64,000 bases of DNA, from assembly GCF_013822795.1 (NCBI RefSeq), contig NZ_PNLB01000002.1, positions 243,041 through 307,040 of the forward strand. Reading direction: 5' to 3'. Below the pieces are notes generated by a model. It was not told the origin of the DNA and searched no databases. It saw nothing but the letters and a program-made list of their open reading frames with translations. Positions within the stretch are counted from its first letter, which is position 1. Each line of letters starts with the position of its first letter. Source of the stretch: Phenylobacterium sp. (GTDB lineage Bacteria; Pseudomonadota; Alphaproteobacteria; Caulobacterales; Caulobacteraceae). Made by a program: the position numbers and the translations under genes. Below, in pieces: positions 1 to 8,912 of this stretch.

Positions 1-1
1 G

Positions 2-1492
2 GCCAGCCCCAACGACCACGTCATCCTGCAGTCCGGCTCCTACAATCTCGGCTTCGCCGCCATGCGGGCCGACCCGGAAATTTTCGATCTGCTCAACTGG
101 TGGGCCGAGAAGCTGCGTTTCGACTGCCGCGTCGACTTCGCCGCCGGCCTGTTCACCGACCAGAAGTGGATGGACCTGGCGCCGGGCCTGGTCAGCGACC
201 TGGCCATCCTGCGCACCCCGACCCTGAACCTCGCCTACTGGAACCTGGAAGGCCGCCAGGTCGCCCGCGCGGAAGACGGCTGGACGGTCGACGGCCAGCC
301 GCTGGCCTTCTTCCACTTCTCGGGCTTCGATCCGTTGCGGCCCGACCTGCTTTCCAAGCACCAGGACCGCATCAAGGTTACGCCGCGCTCGGACTTCGCC
401 GCCCTGCTGGCCGACTACGCCCAGGCGCTGCTGCGCAACGGCCATGTCGAGGCCTCGGCCATCCCCTACGCCCACCGCGCCTTCCCGTCCGGCGAGTTGG
501 TCCCGCGTGAGACCCGCCGCCGCATGCTGGCCGCGGCCCGCGCCGGCGAGGACTTCGGCGGCGGCCTGACCTCGGCCGCCGAGGCCTGGGCCGCCGTGCG
601 CCCCGGCGAGGTGATCCGCGAGCCGCTCGACGGCCTGCCGGACGGCCCCTGGCTGACCGGCTCGGCTGAACTCACCAGCTGGCTGACCAGCGCCCCGGAG
701 GCGCCTGCGATCGGCGCCCTCACCCATGCTCGCCGCGACCTGCGCGACCGCTTCGCCGCCGACCAGGCCGGGCTGAAGGCCTGGCTGCTGGGCCCGGAAT
801 CGATCGACGGCCGCTTTTCGGCGCGGCTCGCCCCGCCCGAGGCCTTCGCAGAGCCCGAGCTCGCCCTGCGCGCCGCCCGCCAAGTGGCCGGCGACCTTTC
901 CGAAGCCAAGCTCCGCTTCGCCGCCTATGGCCTGGCCCACCGCGCCGCCTGGCCGCAATGGGTCGGCACGGCGCTGCGCTCGGGGTTCAACGCCCCGGTG
1001 CGCGAGCTGGCCCGCGGCATGCCGTTCCCACGCCTGTTCCTGTCGATCTGGGAGAGCCGCGGCGACCTCCAGCGGCTGTTCCCGCTGACCAGCTTCAAGG
1101 GCCGCTTCGGCTTCCTGCGCTGGCTGATCGGCGGCGGCCTCGCCGAATACGGCGTCGACGTCGCCGCCCTACCCCCGACCGTCGACAGCCACCCGGTGTT
1201 CGAGCTCGCGCGGCTATCGGTGCGCCGCGAACCTGTCGAGGCCGGCCGCGCGCCGGCCGCCGGGTCCATCAACACCCTGCTGGCGGTCGAGCGCTGGACG
1301 CCAGATGCCGCCGGCGGCGAAGCGCTGGTGTTCGACGCCGGCGCCGGACGTTTCCGCACGCCGCAAGGCGCGCCGGCCGATCCGCCCGCGCGGGTAGGCA
1401 AGCTAGTGTTCCGCACCGCGCCGGGGCTGATCGCCGCCGACGCCGTAGCCCTGCTCGCGCAGGGCGTCGCCTGGGAGTCCGCCAGCGCATGA
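2..1492 (+). CDS. Glycosyltransferase-like protein, 5'-truncated by window edge
   Basis: The reading frame is open from base 2, so the gene starts outside the window; at least 496 residues are visible. The N-terminal part carries the pattern of nucleotide-sugar-transferase-like proteins of polysaccharide clusters: SGSYNLGFAAMR, then FTDQKWMDLAPGL and LNLAYWNL, a layout in which the DQKW aspartate lies in the sugar-nucleotide pocket. The second half is alpha-helical in character and not recognised. The stop overlaps the start of the next glycosyltransferase by 4 nt (ATGA), so the two are translationally coupled and probably modify the same surface glycan or glycoprotein. The acceptor and donor sugars cannot be told from sequence. 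Confidence 0.75.
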   Translation, partial: ASPNDHVILQSGSYNLGFAAMRADPEIFDLLNWWAEKLRFDCRVDFAAGLFTDQKWMDLAPGLVSDLAILRTPTLNLAYWNLEGRQVARAEDGWTVDGQPLAFFHFSGFDPLRPDLLSKHQDRIKVTPRSDFAALLADYAQALLRNGHVEASAIPYAHRAFPSGELVPRETRRRMLAAARAGEDFGGGLTSAAEAWAAVRPGEVIREPLDGLPDGPWLTGSAELTSWLTSAPEAPAIGALTHARRDLRDRFAADQAGLKAWLLGPESIDGRFSARLAPPEAFAEPELALRAARQVAGDLSEAKLRFAAYGLAHRAAWPQWVGTALRSGFNAPVRELARGMPFPRLFLSIWESRGDLQRLFPLTSFKGRFGFLRWLIGGGLAEYGVDVAALPPTVDSHPVFELARLSVRREPVEAGRAPAAGSINTLLAVERWTPDAAGGEALVFDAGAGRFRTPQGAPADPPARVGKLVFRTAPGLIAADAVALLAQGVAWESASA

Positions 1493-2727
1493 GTCTGCTG
1501 TCCACGGCCCGCGGCGCCTGGCGCGCGCTGACCCCCGAGCCTCTCCGCCGGTTGGCTCAGCCGGTGCTCGGCCCGGCCCTGGCGGCCTATGTCCGCCATC
1601 AGGCCCGCGCCCCGCATGACGCGCAGACCACGAGCGGCCCGATCCGCGTGGTCGGCGACTATGGCGGTTCCTACGGTATCGCCGCCTCGGCCAAGCTTGC
1701 GGTCCGCGCCTTCGAGGCGTTGGGCGCACCGGTCGAGCAAGTCGACATCGCCGGCGCCAAGCTGGACTGGATCGGCGCCTCGGAGGCCGCCCGTTCGCCC
1801 GGCCCCTGGATCTTCCACGTCAACGCCCCCGAGCTGCTGGCCGCGCTGGCCTTCCTTGGCCCCAAGAACGTTCGCGGCCCGCGCTACGGCTACTGGGCCT
1901 GGGAGCTGCCCCGCGCCCCGAAATCCTGGCTGAAGGACGCCGCCTTCCTGGAGGAGGTCTGGGTTCCCAGCGCCTTCACCGGCGCGGCCCTGACCGGGGC
2001 CAAGGCCCCGGTGCGAGTGGTGCCGCATCCGTTGTTCATGGAAGACTATCGCGGGGTCGTCCCCGCACCGCGCGACGAGCGGTTCACCGCCGTGACCCTG
2101 TTCGACTTCAAGTCCTCGGCGGCGCGCAAGAACCCGGAGGCGATGATCGCCGCCTTCGCCCGGGCCTTCCCGGACGACCCGACCGCCCGCCTGGTGATCA
2201 AGACCCAGAACGGCGCGGCCTTCCCCGACTTCCTCGCCCGCCTGCGCGCCCAGGCCCCGGCCAATGTCGAAGTGCTCGACGTGGTCTGGCCCTACGCCCA
2301 GGTGAAGAGCCTGATCGCCTCGGCCGACGTGCTGATCTCGCTGCACCGCGCGGAGGGCTTCGGCCTGACGATGGCCGAGGCGATGGCGCTCGGCACGCCG
2401 GTGATCAGCACCGGTTGGTCGGGCAATGTCGACTTCATGGACGAGACCTGCGCCCTGGTGATCCCCTCGCAGCCGATCGCCGTCGACGACCCGCAGGGCA
2501 TCTATCGCGGCCAGACCTGGGCCGATCCTGACGTCGAGGCCGCCGCTGCAGCTCTACGCCGCCTACGCGGCGACCGCGACCTGGCCGCGCGCCTGTCTCA
2601 GGCCGGCCAGCGCCGGGTGGCAGAACAGCTCTCGCCCCAGGCCTGGTTCTCGACGCTGCCCGACGGGGTGCAGCGCGCCGCGCTTGCCGCCGCCGGGGCC
2701 TCGCGGCGGGCTCAGTCCTCGCGATAG
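1489..2727 (+). CDS. Glycosyltransferase family 4 (GT-B fold)
   Basis: A 412-residue protein starting at the ATG that overlaps the previous stop. The C-terminal half is a classical group-1 (GT4) glycosyltransferase domain: the FDFKSSAARKNPEAMIAAF segment, a Rossmann-like stretch ending VEVLDVVWPY, and the nucleotide-sugar signature HRAEGFGLTMAEAMALGTPV with the conserved E-x7-E. The N-terminal half has the acceptor-domain features FHVNAPE and GYWAWELPRAP seen in polysaccharide GT4 enzymes. It should transfer a sugar from a nucleotide donor in the cytoplasm. It ends inside the convergent MFS gene by 16 nt. Confidence 0.85.
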   Translation: MSLLSTARGAWRALTPEPLRRLAQPVLGPALAAYVRHQARAPHDAQTTSGPIRVVGDYGGSYGIAASAKLAVRAFEALGAPVEQVDIAGAKLDWIGASEAARSPGPWIFHVNAPELLAALAFLGPKNVRGPRYGYWAWELPRAPKSWLKDAAFLEEVWVPSAFTGAALTGAKAPVRVVPHPLFMEDYRGVVPAPRDERFTAVTLFDFKSSAARKNPEAMIAAFARAFPDDPTARLVIKTQNGAAFPDFLARLRAQAPANVEVLDVVWPYAQVKSLIASADVLISLHRAEGFGLTMAEAMALGTPVISTGWSGNVDFMDETCALVIPSQPIAVDDPQGIYRGQTWADPDVEAAAAALRRLRGDRDLAARLSQAGQRRVAEQLSPQAWFSTLPDGVQRAALAAAGASRRAQSSR

Positions 2728-3914
2728 GGCTTGGCGTAGGTGGTCAGCACGAACACCGCCGCCATCGTCACCACCGCCGTCGGGGCCAGGGCGTTCAGCA
2801 CCTCGCCAGGGCCGTAGCCGACCGCCCGCAACTGCCCGGCGATCAGCGGCCCGGCGATCGAGCCCAGCCGCCCGGCCGCCACCGAGGCGCCGGCGCCCGC
2901 GGCTCGGAACTGCGGCGGATAATAGATCGGGGCCAGGGCGTACAGCACGTAAAGCCCGCCGATCACCGTGAAGCCGGCGGCGGCTGACGCGGTCAGGATC
3001 ATCGGCATGCCGTCGGCCGCGGCCAGGCCGTAGAGCGCGGTCGCCAGGCCCGCGAACACGGCGACCAACAGCCATCGATAGCCGATCTTGTCGGCCGCCC
3101 AGCCCAGCGCCAACGAGCCGACCACCGCCGCCAGGTTCATCGCGAAGGCCGCGGCCGCCCCCTGGGCCGCCGTGAAGCCCTTGGCCACCACCAACAGCGG
3201 CAGCCAGTTCAGCAGCAGGTAGGTGACCAGTAGATCCAGCGCGAACACCGTCCAGATCAGGATGGTGGCCAGCCCCCGGCCGTCGGCGAACAGGCCCGTC
3301 AGCATCCGCGGCGGCGGTCCCTGCTCGGCGTGCGCCGGGCGGGTTTCCGGCAACAGGAAATAGACCACCGGCACCAGCATCAGCGGCAAGGCCCCGCCAA
3401 TCATGAACAGCATCCGCCAGTCGCCCCCGCCGGCCTCGCCGACCTGGGCGGCCAGGGCCACCAGCGCCCCGCCGACCGGCAGGCCGCAGAACATGCTGGT
3501 GGTGGTCAACGCCCGCCGATGCGGCGGGCTGATCTCGGTGGCGATCGCGATCAAGTTGGGCATCGCCCCGCCGAACCCGAGACCGGTGGCCAGCCGGGCC
3601 AAGGTCAGGGTCTCGAAATTCACCGCTAGGGCGGTGGCCAGCGAGAACACCCCGAACAACGTGACCGAACCGAGCAGCACCGGTCGGCGGCCGTAGCGGT
3701 CGGCGGCCCAGCCGCCGAACAGCGCCCCGATCACCAGCCCGATCATCGCCGCGCTGCCCGCCCAGCCGAGTTGCGCGTGGCCGAGACCGAGATCTGGAGC
3801 CATATGCGGCGCAGCCACGCCGAACGCCTGGATGTCGTACCCTTCGAGCGCGGCGATGCCGAAGCAGATGGCGACGATCAGGCCGGGACTCGCCGTTCGC
3901 ACGCTCATAGTCAT
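2712..3914 (-). CDS. MFS transporter, aromatic acid:H+ symporter-like (AAHS type)
   Basis: A 400-residue polytopic protein with about 12 hydrophobic segments. The start chosen is the ATG at 3914 because GGGGAGA lies just upstream; an open frame continues to 4019, but that extension looks non-coding. Family marks are GYDIQAFGVAAPHMAPD in TM1 (the acidic residue typical of the AAHS group) and GGWAADRYGRRPVLLG between TM2 and TM3 (the D-R-x-G-R-R loop). The likely role is proton-driven uptake of a small organic acid. No catabolic genes lie beside it, so the substrate is unknown. Confidence 0.85.
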   Translation of the reverse strand: MTMSVRTASPGLIVAICFGIAALEGYDIQAFGVAAPHMAPDLGLGHAQLGWAGSAAMIGLVIGALFGGWAADRYGRRPVLLGSVTLFGVFSLATALAVNFETLTLARLATGLGFGGAMPNLIAIATEISPPHRRALTTTSMFCGLPVGGALVALAAQVGEAGGGDWRMLFMIGGALPLMLVPVVYFLLPETRPAHAEQGPPPRMLTGLFADGRGLATILIWTVFALDLLVTYLLLNWLPLLVVAKGFTAAQGAAAAFAMNLAAVVGSLALGWAADKIGYRWLLVAVFAGLATALYGLAAADGMPMILTASAAAGFTVIGGLYVLYALAPIYYPPQFRAAGAGASVAAGRLGSIAGPLIAGQLRAVGYGPGEVLNALAPTAVVTMAAVFVLTTYAKPYRED

Positions 3915-4009
3915 GCCATCTTCTCCCCGGCGCGCTGGTTCTGGTCGAACAGGTCGCGCGCCGTCACTATACAATTCGTATTCGCACGCGTTCAGTAAAC
4001 AGGAAGCGC

Positions 4010-4484
4010 TTGGACACACCCGTCAACGGCCCCGATTGCCTCCCGGTCATGGTCATCGTCGCCGGACAGTCAAACGCGGCGACAGGATCACGTCTGCGCG
4101 CCGCTCTATGTGATCAAGCACGCCCGCGGCGAAACCGGGCTGGCGGCCGACCCGGCGGCGCGCGTGCAGGCGGTGTTGTGGATGCAGGGCGAAACCGACG
4201 CGGACAGTCCGGCCAAGTCCGAGGCCTACGCCGCCAACCTCGCGGGCTTCGTGGCCCAGGTCCGAGCCCGCTGGGGCGACATCGACACCACCGTGCAGAT
4301 CGGCCAGATCGACCGCCCATGCCCCGCCGGCTGAGACGCCGTGCGCCTGGCCCAGTCGCAGCTGGTCGCCGCTGACCGCAAGACCACCCTGACCGACACT
4401 GATCCGTTCGCGCGCCAGCCGGCCGGACAGGTGCGGTTGGGCGACGACTTCTATGAGACCTTGGCCGCCTCTGCGCGGCGCTAG
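4010..4484 (+). pseudogene. Decayed SGNH/sialate-O-acetylesterase-like carbohydrate esterase
   Basis: The start retains the block I motif of SGNH esterases (VMVIVAGQSNA, 4010-4080). The frame then breaks: an internal deletion and frameshift near 4085-4110 joins it to a second frame reading YVIKHARGETGLAADP and AVLWMQGETDA, the block characteristic of carbohydrate esterase family 6. An in-frame TGA at 4332-4334 interrupts that frame, after which the expected tail continues (TLTDTDPFARQ, GQVRLGDDFYETLA) to a TAG at 4482-4484. An intact family member would be about twice as long. This is a remnant and no functional product is expected. Confidence 0.75.
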
Positions 4485-4765
4485 CCGTCCAGCCTGTCGG
4501 GCGTGAAGCTGATAACGCCCTGGCGCTCGAGCTCAGTCAGGATCTGATCGATCTGGCTGCGCAGCTCCAGCATGCAGTTCGGTGTCAGGATCAGGTAGCC
4601 GGACTTGACCTTGTGCTCCTCGCCCGCCTCGTCGGCGACATTGGCCGCGAAGGCCAGCCGCGCGACGCCTGACTGGAAGCCGAGCCCGGCCATGGCGTCG
4701 CCGAAGATCATCGGCAGGTCGAACTCAGGCAATCCGGGCGGGCTGGGCATGGCGCCTGATCGCAT
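4481..4765 (-). CDS. Small hypothetical protein
   Basis: A 94-residue protein, taken from the ATG at 4765 (AGGA upstream); ATG 4750 is a possible later start. It is not recognised. It has a beta-rich first half (DLPMIFGDAMAGLGF) and a helical C-terminal part (NCMLELRSQIDQILTELERQ). The layout recalls small proteins that contain a PhaP- or DUF3467-like C-terminal helix, but the match is not convincing. Its stop overlaps the end of the esterase remnant on the other strand by 3 nt. Confidence 0.5.
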   Translation of the reverse strand: MRSGAMPSPPGLPEFDLPMIFGDAMAGLGFQSGVARLAFAANVADEAGEEHKVKSGYLILTPNCMLELRSQIDQILTELERQGVISFTPDRLDG

Positions 4766-4860
4766 GATTCCAGGTCCTGCGGCCAAGGCGCACACGACGG
4801 CTTGAAATTGCGCAAAACTACACAACGTCTATTCTTCGTTTCTTCGCGGAGGATCCTCCC

Positions 4861-5517
4861 ATGACCACCCTCGTTTTCGTCGCCCTGGCCCGCAGCGCTC
4901 CGGCCGGCGGCTACAGCGCCAGTTTCCCCGATCTGCCCGGCCTCGCCGTCGAGGGCGCGGACATCGCCGCCTTGGTCGTCGCCGCCCGCGAGGCGGTGCT
5001 GAAGGAGTTGCAGCGGCTGGCCGACGACGGTCACGACTGGCCCAAGCCGAGCGCGCTGGAAGCCGTCACAGCCGAAACCGGCGTGATCCCGTTCCTGGTC
5101 GACGTCTCGGTCGAGGACACCCCGGTACGGGTCAACATCTCGATCGGCGAGCGGCTGCTGAAGCGCATCGACCAGGCCGCCGAGACCCGCGGCATGAGCC
5201 GTTCGGGGTTCATCGCCGCGGCCTCGCGCACAGCTCTGGGCGAAAAGATCGGGGCCGGCACAGGCGCTGATTTCGACGCCATCGCCCGCAAGCTGCAGGA
5301 CGAATGGTCGGTGCTCGGCCGCAAGATCACCGACAGCCTCGGCCCGGACTCGGCCTTCAACCGCAGCGTCAACGATTTCGACGCCAAGCTGACCGAGACG
5401 ATCCGCAAGACCGCCGACAACATCTCGGCGGCCATGGCCCGCCGCAAGGAGGCCGAGGCCCGCAAGGACGAGGCCCCAAAGGACGAAAAGAGCCAACCCG
5501 CCGACGCAGCGATCTAG
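4861..5517 (+). CDS. HicB-like antitoxin domain fused to ribbon-helix-helix domain
   Basis: A 218-residue protein. Residues about 1-75 form a HicB-type partial RNase H fold (YSASFPDLPGLAVEG followed by the AREAVLKELQRL helix). Residues about 85-125 look like a ribbon-helix-helix DNA-binding segment (VRVNISIGERLLKRIDQAAETRGMSRSGFI). The last 70 residues are a charged Lys/Glu/Ala-rich tail. In toxin-antitoxin systems HicB neutralises the HicA mRNA interferase and represses the operon, but no HicA-like gene is beside this one; the next gene is a DUF445 membrane protein 6 nt away. It is probably an orphan regulator. Confidence 0.75.
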   Translation: MTTLVFVALARSAPAGGYSASFPDLPGLAVEGADIAALVVAAREAVLKELQRLADDGHDWPKPSALEAVTAETGVIPFLVDVSVEDTPVRVNISIGERLLKRIDQAAETRGMSRSGFIAAASRTALGEKIGAGTGADFDAIARKLQDEWSVLGRKITDSLGPDSAFNRSVNDFDAKLTETIRKTADNISAAMARRKEAEARKDEAPKDEKSQPADAAI

Positions 5518-5523
5518 CGCGGC

Positions 5524-6783
5524 ATGGCTGGCGGCATCGCTGCGACCACGGCGTCGCGTGACGAACTGAAGCTGCGCGAGCTCAAGCGCATGCAGGCCAT
5601 CGCCACCGGACTGCTGGTGGCGATGGCGATCGTCTTCGTGGCCGCCAGCCGGGCCGACGACTACTGGCCCTGGCTCGCCTACGTCCGCGCCTTCGCCGAA
5701 GCGGCGATGGTCGGCGCCTGCGCCGACTGGTTCGCGGTCACCGCCATTTTCCGTCAGCCGCTTGGGCTGCCGATCCCGCATACCGGCATCATCCCGCGCA
5801 ACAAGGAGCGCATCGGCCAGGCGTTGGGCGGCTTCATCGCCGACAATTTCCTGACCGTCGACGTTCTGGACAGCCGGCTGAAGCAAATCGAGGTCGCCCG
5901 CTGGGGCGGCGAATGGCTGCGCCAGCCGCGTCACGCCCGCCGCCTGGCTCAGCGACTGGCCAGCCTCCTGCCCGGCCTGCTCAAGGTGCTGCCCAAGGAC
6001 ATGCTCCGGGAGACGGCCGGTTCGGCCGCGGCAGCGGCCGTCCGCGCCATCCCGGCCTCGCCAACCGCGTCCAAACTGCTGGCCGCGTTCTGGAACGAAG
6101 GCCGCTCGCAGGTGGCCCTCGATTGGGCGCTGAACCGGCTGGAAGCCTATCTCGCCGAAAATGAAGAGGCGATCCAGGAGAAGGTCGAGGCCAAGTCCTG
6201 GAAGTGGATGCCCAAGTTCGTCGACCGGATGATCGCCCAGAAGGTCACCACCGGCCTCGGCGAGATGCTGGTCGAGATGCGCGATCCGGAGCATCCCTGG
6301 CGCATGGAGCTGAACGCGGCGATCGAGCGGTTCATCGAGCGGCTGGCCCACGATCCCGACCTGATCGCCAAGGGCGAGGAGCTGAAACTGCGGCTGCTGG
6401 CCGACCCGGCCGTGCACGACCAGGTCCGCCGCGTCTGGATCGAGCTGGAGGATAAGCTCAGCAGCGGTCGCAGCCCGGCCCTGGCCGAGCGGCTGGAGCA
6501 TATGCTTCTGGCGCTGGGCGAATGGCTGCACACCGAGGAGAACGCCCAGGCCCGGCTCAACGACTGGGCCCGTATCCTGGCCCGCCAGGTCATCGCCCCC
6601 CGCCGCCACGAGATCGGCGGCTTCGTCGCCCAGGTGGTCGCCAGCTGGGACACCAAGGGCGTCGTCGACAAGCTCGAGCTGCAGGTCGGCAAGGACCTGC
6701 AGTACATCCGCGTCAACGGCACGCTTGTAGGCGGGCTGGTGGGCCTTGCGATCTTTTCTGCGAGCCGCGCCTTCGGTCTCTAG
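5524..6783 (+). CDS. DUF445 family membrane protein
   Basis: A 419-residue protein with an N-terminal transmembrane helix (residues about 26-45), the hallmark DUF445 segment AAMVGACADWFAVTAIFRQPLG followed by HTGIIPRNKERIGQALGGFI, a long helical body and a C-terminal hydrophobic helix that would return to the membrane. This matches the YjiN-type DUF445 family in order and length. The function of the family is not established. It begins 6 nt after the HicB-like gene and may share its transcript. Confidence 0.85.
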   Translation: MAGGIAATTASRDELKLRELKRMQAIATGLLVAMAIVFVAASRADDYWPWLAYVRAFAEAAMVGACADWFAVTAIFRQPLGLPIPHTGIIPRNKERIGQALGGFIADNFLTVDVLDSRLKQIEVARWGGEWLRQPRHARRLAQRLASLLPGLLKVLPKDMLRETAGSAAAAAVRAIPASPTASKLLAAFWNEGRSQVALDWALNRLEAYLAENEEAIQEKVEAKSWKWMPKFVDRMIAQKVTTGLGEMLVEMRDPEHPWRMELNAAIERFIERLAHDPDLIAKGEELKLRLLADPAVHDQVRRVWIELEDKLSSGRSPALAERLEHMLLALGEWLHTEENAQARLNDWARILARQVIAPRRHEIGGFVAQVVASWDTKGVVDKLELQVGKDLQYIRVNGTLVGGLVGLAIFSASRAFGL

Positions 6784-6837
6784 TAGCGCCGTTCTCCCAC
6801 GCACGCTTAGATGCGCCGCCTACGTGGAGAACTCGAC

Positions 6838-7716
6838 ATGGCCCAGTTCAAGGTGACCCCTCTGACCCCGACCATCGGGGCCCTGATCGAAGGCGTCGAC
6901 CTCGCCCAGCCGGTCAGCGACGACCTGCTGCACGAAATCCGCCAGGCGTTTCTCAAGCACCAGGTGGTGTTCTTCGAGGACCAGCACATCACCCCGGTCC
7001 AGCATCGCGACTTCGCCGCGCGGTTCGGGGCGCTGCACACCCATCCGCTCTATCCGGGGGTGCCCGAGGCGCCCGAGCTGTTCATCCTCGACAACCACAA
7101 GGACAACCCGACCGACAACGACAGCTGGCATACGGACGTGACGTTCATCGAGACGCCGCCGATGGCCTCGATCCTCTACGCCAAGCTGCTGCCGCCCTCG
7201 GGCGGCGACACCATCTGGTCGAACTCCAAGGCGGCCTTCGAGGCCCTGTCCCCGGCCTTCCGCGAGTTTCTCTCTAGCCTGGACGCGGTGCACGACTTCG
7301 CCCGCGGCTTTCCGCAACGCGGCATCGTCGCCAAGGGCGCCGGCGAGGACAAGCACGCCAAGGCCCTGGCCGAGCATCCGCCGGTGCTGCACCCGGTGAT
7401 CCGCACCCATCCGGAGACCGGCGAGGATGGCCTGTTCGTCAATTTCGGCTTCACTGATCGGATCAAGGGCCTGCGCCGCAAGGAAAGCGACGCGATCTTG
7501 AACATGCTGTTCGAGCACATCCAGAAGCCGGAGTTCCTGGTCCGCTGGCGCTGGAGCCCCAACGCCATCGCCTTCTGGGACAATCGCGTGACCCAGCACT
7601 ATGCGGTCAACGACTACCTGCCCCATCGCCGGATCATGAACCGCGCCACCGTGCTGGGCGACCGGCCCTATCACCGCTCGCGCCTACCGGCGGGCATCAA
7701 GGTCGCGGCCGAATAG
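6838..7716 (+). CDS. TauD/TfdA family Fe(II)/2-oxoglutarate dioxygenase
   Basis: A 292-residue enzyme, started at ATG 6838 with GGAGA 8 nt upstream. It carries the taurine-dioxygenase facial triad H98-x-D100 (SWHTDVTF) and a distal His in TQHYAVNDY followed by the 2-oxoglutarate-binding Arg in HRRIMNRATV. The start region (TIGALIEGVDL) and length fit TauD/AtsK-type enzymes that oxidise a substrate with release of CO2 and succinate. No sulfonate or sulfate-ester transporter lies nearby, so the substrate is not assigned and no gene symbol is given. Confidence 0.88.
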   Translation: MAQFKVTPLTPTIGALIEGVDLAQPVSDDLLHEIRQAFLKHQVVFFEDQHITPVQHRDFAARFGALHTHPLYPGVPEAPELFILDNHKDNPTDNDSWHTDVTFIETPPMASILYAKLLPPSGGDTIWSNSKAAFEALSPAFREFLSSLDAVHDFARGFPQRGIVAKGAGEDKHAKALAEHPPVLHPVIRTHPETGEDGLFVNFGFTDRIKGLRRKESDAILNMLFEHIQKPEFLVRWRWSPNAIAFWDNRVTQHYAVNDYLPHRRIMNRATVLGDRPYHRSRLPAGIKVAAE

Positions 7717-7806
7717 GCCCTTTCGCCAGTCCAGAGCTTGCACATCAGACGATGGACATGCCCAGCGGTCGGGTTTCGCTGACCTCATCATGCGCCCCGC
7801 GGCCGC

Positions 7807-8532
7807 CTAGGAGATGTCCGCCCCAAACCGCCGAAGCGTCACTACCAGCACATCGCGATGGGCCAGCCGTGTCGGATCGAACGGCTCGATCGCCGTGACC
7901 CCGTGCAATACTCGGTGGTCGTCGATGAACACTGCGTCCAGCGGCTCAAGCAGGGTGAAACTGCCCAGTGATCGGCCAGCCGGGTCGTAGATGCCGGTGA
8001 CGCCGGCCGCCACATTCGCGCGCGCCACCAGCATGACTAGCACCCAGTCGACGCCGTCGCGGTGCGCGCCCTCCGGCGTCGGGCGTCCGACCTCGTCGGC
8101 TCGCGCCTCGATGCGGAACTGGTGCATCTCGATCCGCCACGGAAAACCGGGCGCCGCACCGGCCGCCTTGCCAAACACGTCCAGCGACAGATCGATGATC
8201 CGGCGGGTCAGAGGCATGGCGCCAACCGCTGGCGTGATCGGCTCGAACCAGCGCACCACTCCGCCGTTGAGGCTGTTGTAATCGAGGCTCTGGAAGTGCG
8301 GCTGGTGGACCTGCCGGCTCACAACGCCCGGGGCGGCTTCCAACACAGCGTAGCGCCGCCGCCGATAGCGGCCGCCGTCGGCCATGTATTCATCGATCGC
8401 CAGGTCGTTCCAGCTCTGTGCATAGGCCGCCCAGTCGGCCAGGGCGTCTTCGCCGATCAGACGGCGCATCTGCGGCGCCTGCACACGCGCGAACCCGTCC
8501 CGGGCCACCTGCAGTCTCAGATCATCGAGCAA
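7807..8532 (-). CDS. 2OG-Fe dioxygenase family protein (amino-acid hydroxylase-like)
   Basis: A 241-residue protein with the pattern of the 2OG-Fe_Oxy_2 family, which includes bacterial free-amino-acid hydroxylases. The metal ligands are H157-x-D159 (EGAHRDGVDWV) and a distal His near 210 (DDHRVLHGVTAI), with a following Arg in the LAHRDVLVV strand for 2-oxoglutarate. It is unrelated to the TauD-type dioxygenase 90 bp away and on the opposite strand. It is the last chromosomal-looking gene before the integrase region. Confidence 0.8.
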   Translation of the reverse strand: MLDDLRLQVARDGFARVQAPQMRRLIGEDALADWAAYAQSWNDLAIDEYMADGGRYRRRRYAVLEAAPGVVSRQVHQPHFQSLDYNSLNGGVVRWFEPITPAVGAMPLTRRIIDLSLDVFGKAAGAAPGFPWRIEMHQFRIEARADEVGRPTPEGAHRDGVDWVLVMLVARANVAAGVTGIYDPAGRSLGSFTLLEPLDAVFIDDHRVLHGVTAIEPFDPTRLAHRDVLVVTLRRFGADIS

Positions 8533-8912
8533 CGGTGATCTCCCCTCGGCTCACCGCAGCTATGCCATTCCAGCGGACAATCAAGGCTGACACTGGTGAA
8601 AAGCACCGAAAACAGTAGAAACACACTGAAATCCCAAAATCGTCCGCCGCGCTTTGGTTTTTATTAGGTCGAAATAGGCACTACACACCGACACGGCGAC
8701 ATAAATCGCGGATTGAATTGATCATCAGATTCGTAGAAATCGGCTCTATACATCCCCAAACGACCTCTGAGGCCGCATTTTGTTGATTTATATAGAATAT
8801 ATTCTTGACGCAGGCACCACGCGGAGCCACGCTATCTCATAGATTTTCGGACCTCGGCGACCCAGTAGTGACCCCAAGGTGGTCCAGGGGGAGCCGCTCA
8901 GGAGGCTCGCAG
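8533..8912. other. AT-rich intergenic region left of the integrase
   Basis: This 380-bp gap is clearly richer in A and T than the flanks (for example 8590-8720 and 8770-8805). No coding sequence is credible. It holds the tRNA-core-like repeat (8725-8749) and a perfect 10-bp palindrome GAATATATTC (8795-8804). The latter is suited to be an operator or part of a recombinase arm site. Confidence 0.6.
8725..8749. repeat. Candidate left attachment core (att)
   Basis: TCAGATTCGTAG (8725-8736), six unrelated bases, then GCTCTAT (8743-8749) match 31827-31838 and 31845-31851 inside the tRNA-Arg gene with the same spacing, giving 19 identities in 25. The shared part is the 3' side and loop of the tRNA anticodon arm, a common crossover site for tyrosine recombinases. 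The integrase starts 160 bp away. A caution: the tRNA 3' half is not recognisable to the left of this site. Confidence 0.5.

Noticed and set aside
4708..6804. Very long open frame (698 codons) opposite DUF445 and the HicB-like gene
   Set aside because: GC-rich antisense frame; the plus-strand genes have recognisable domains and the antisense translation has none.
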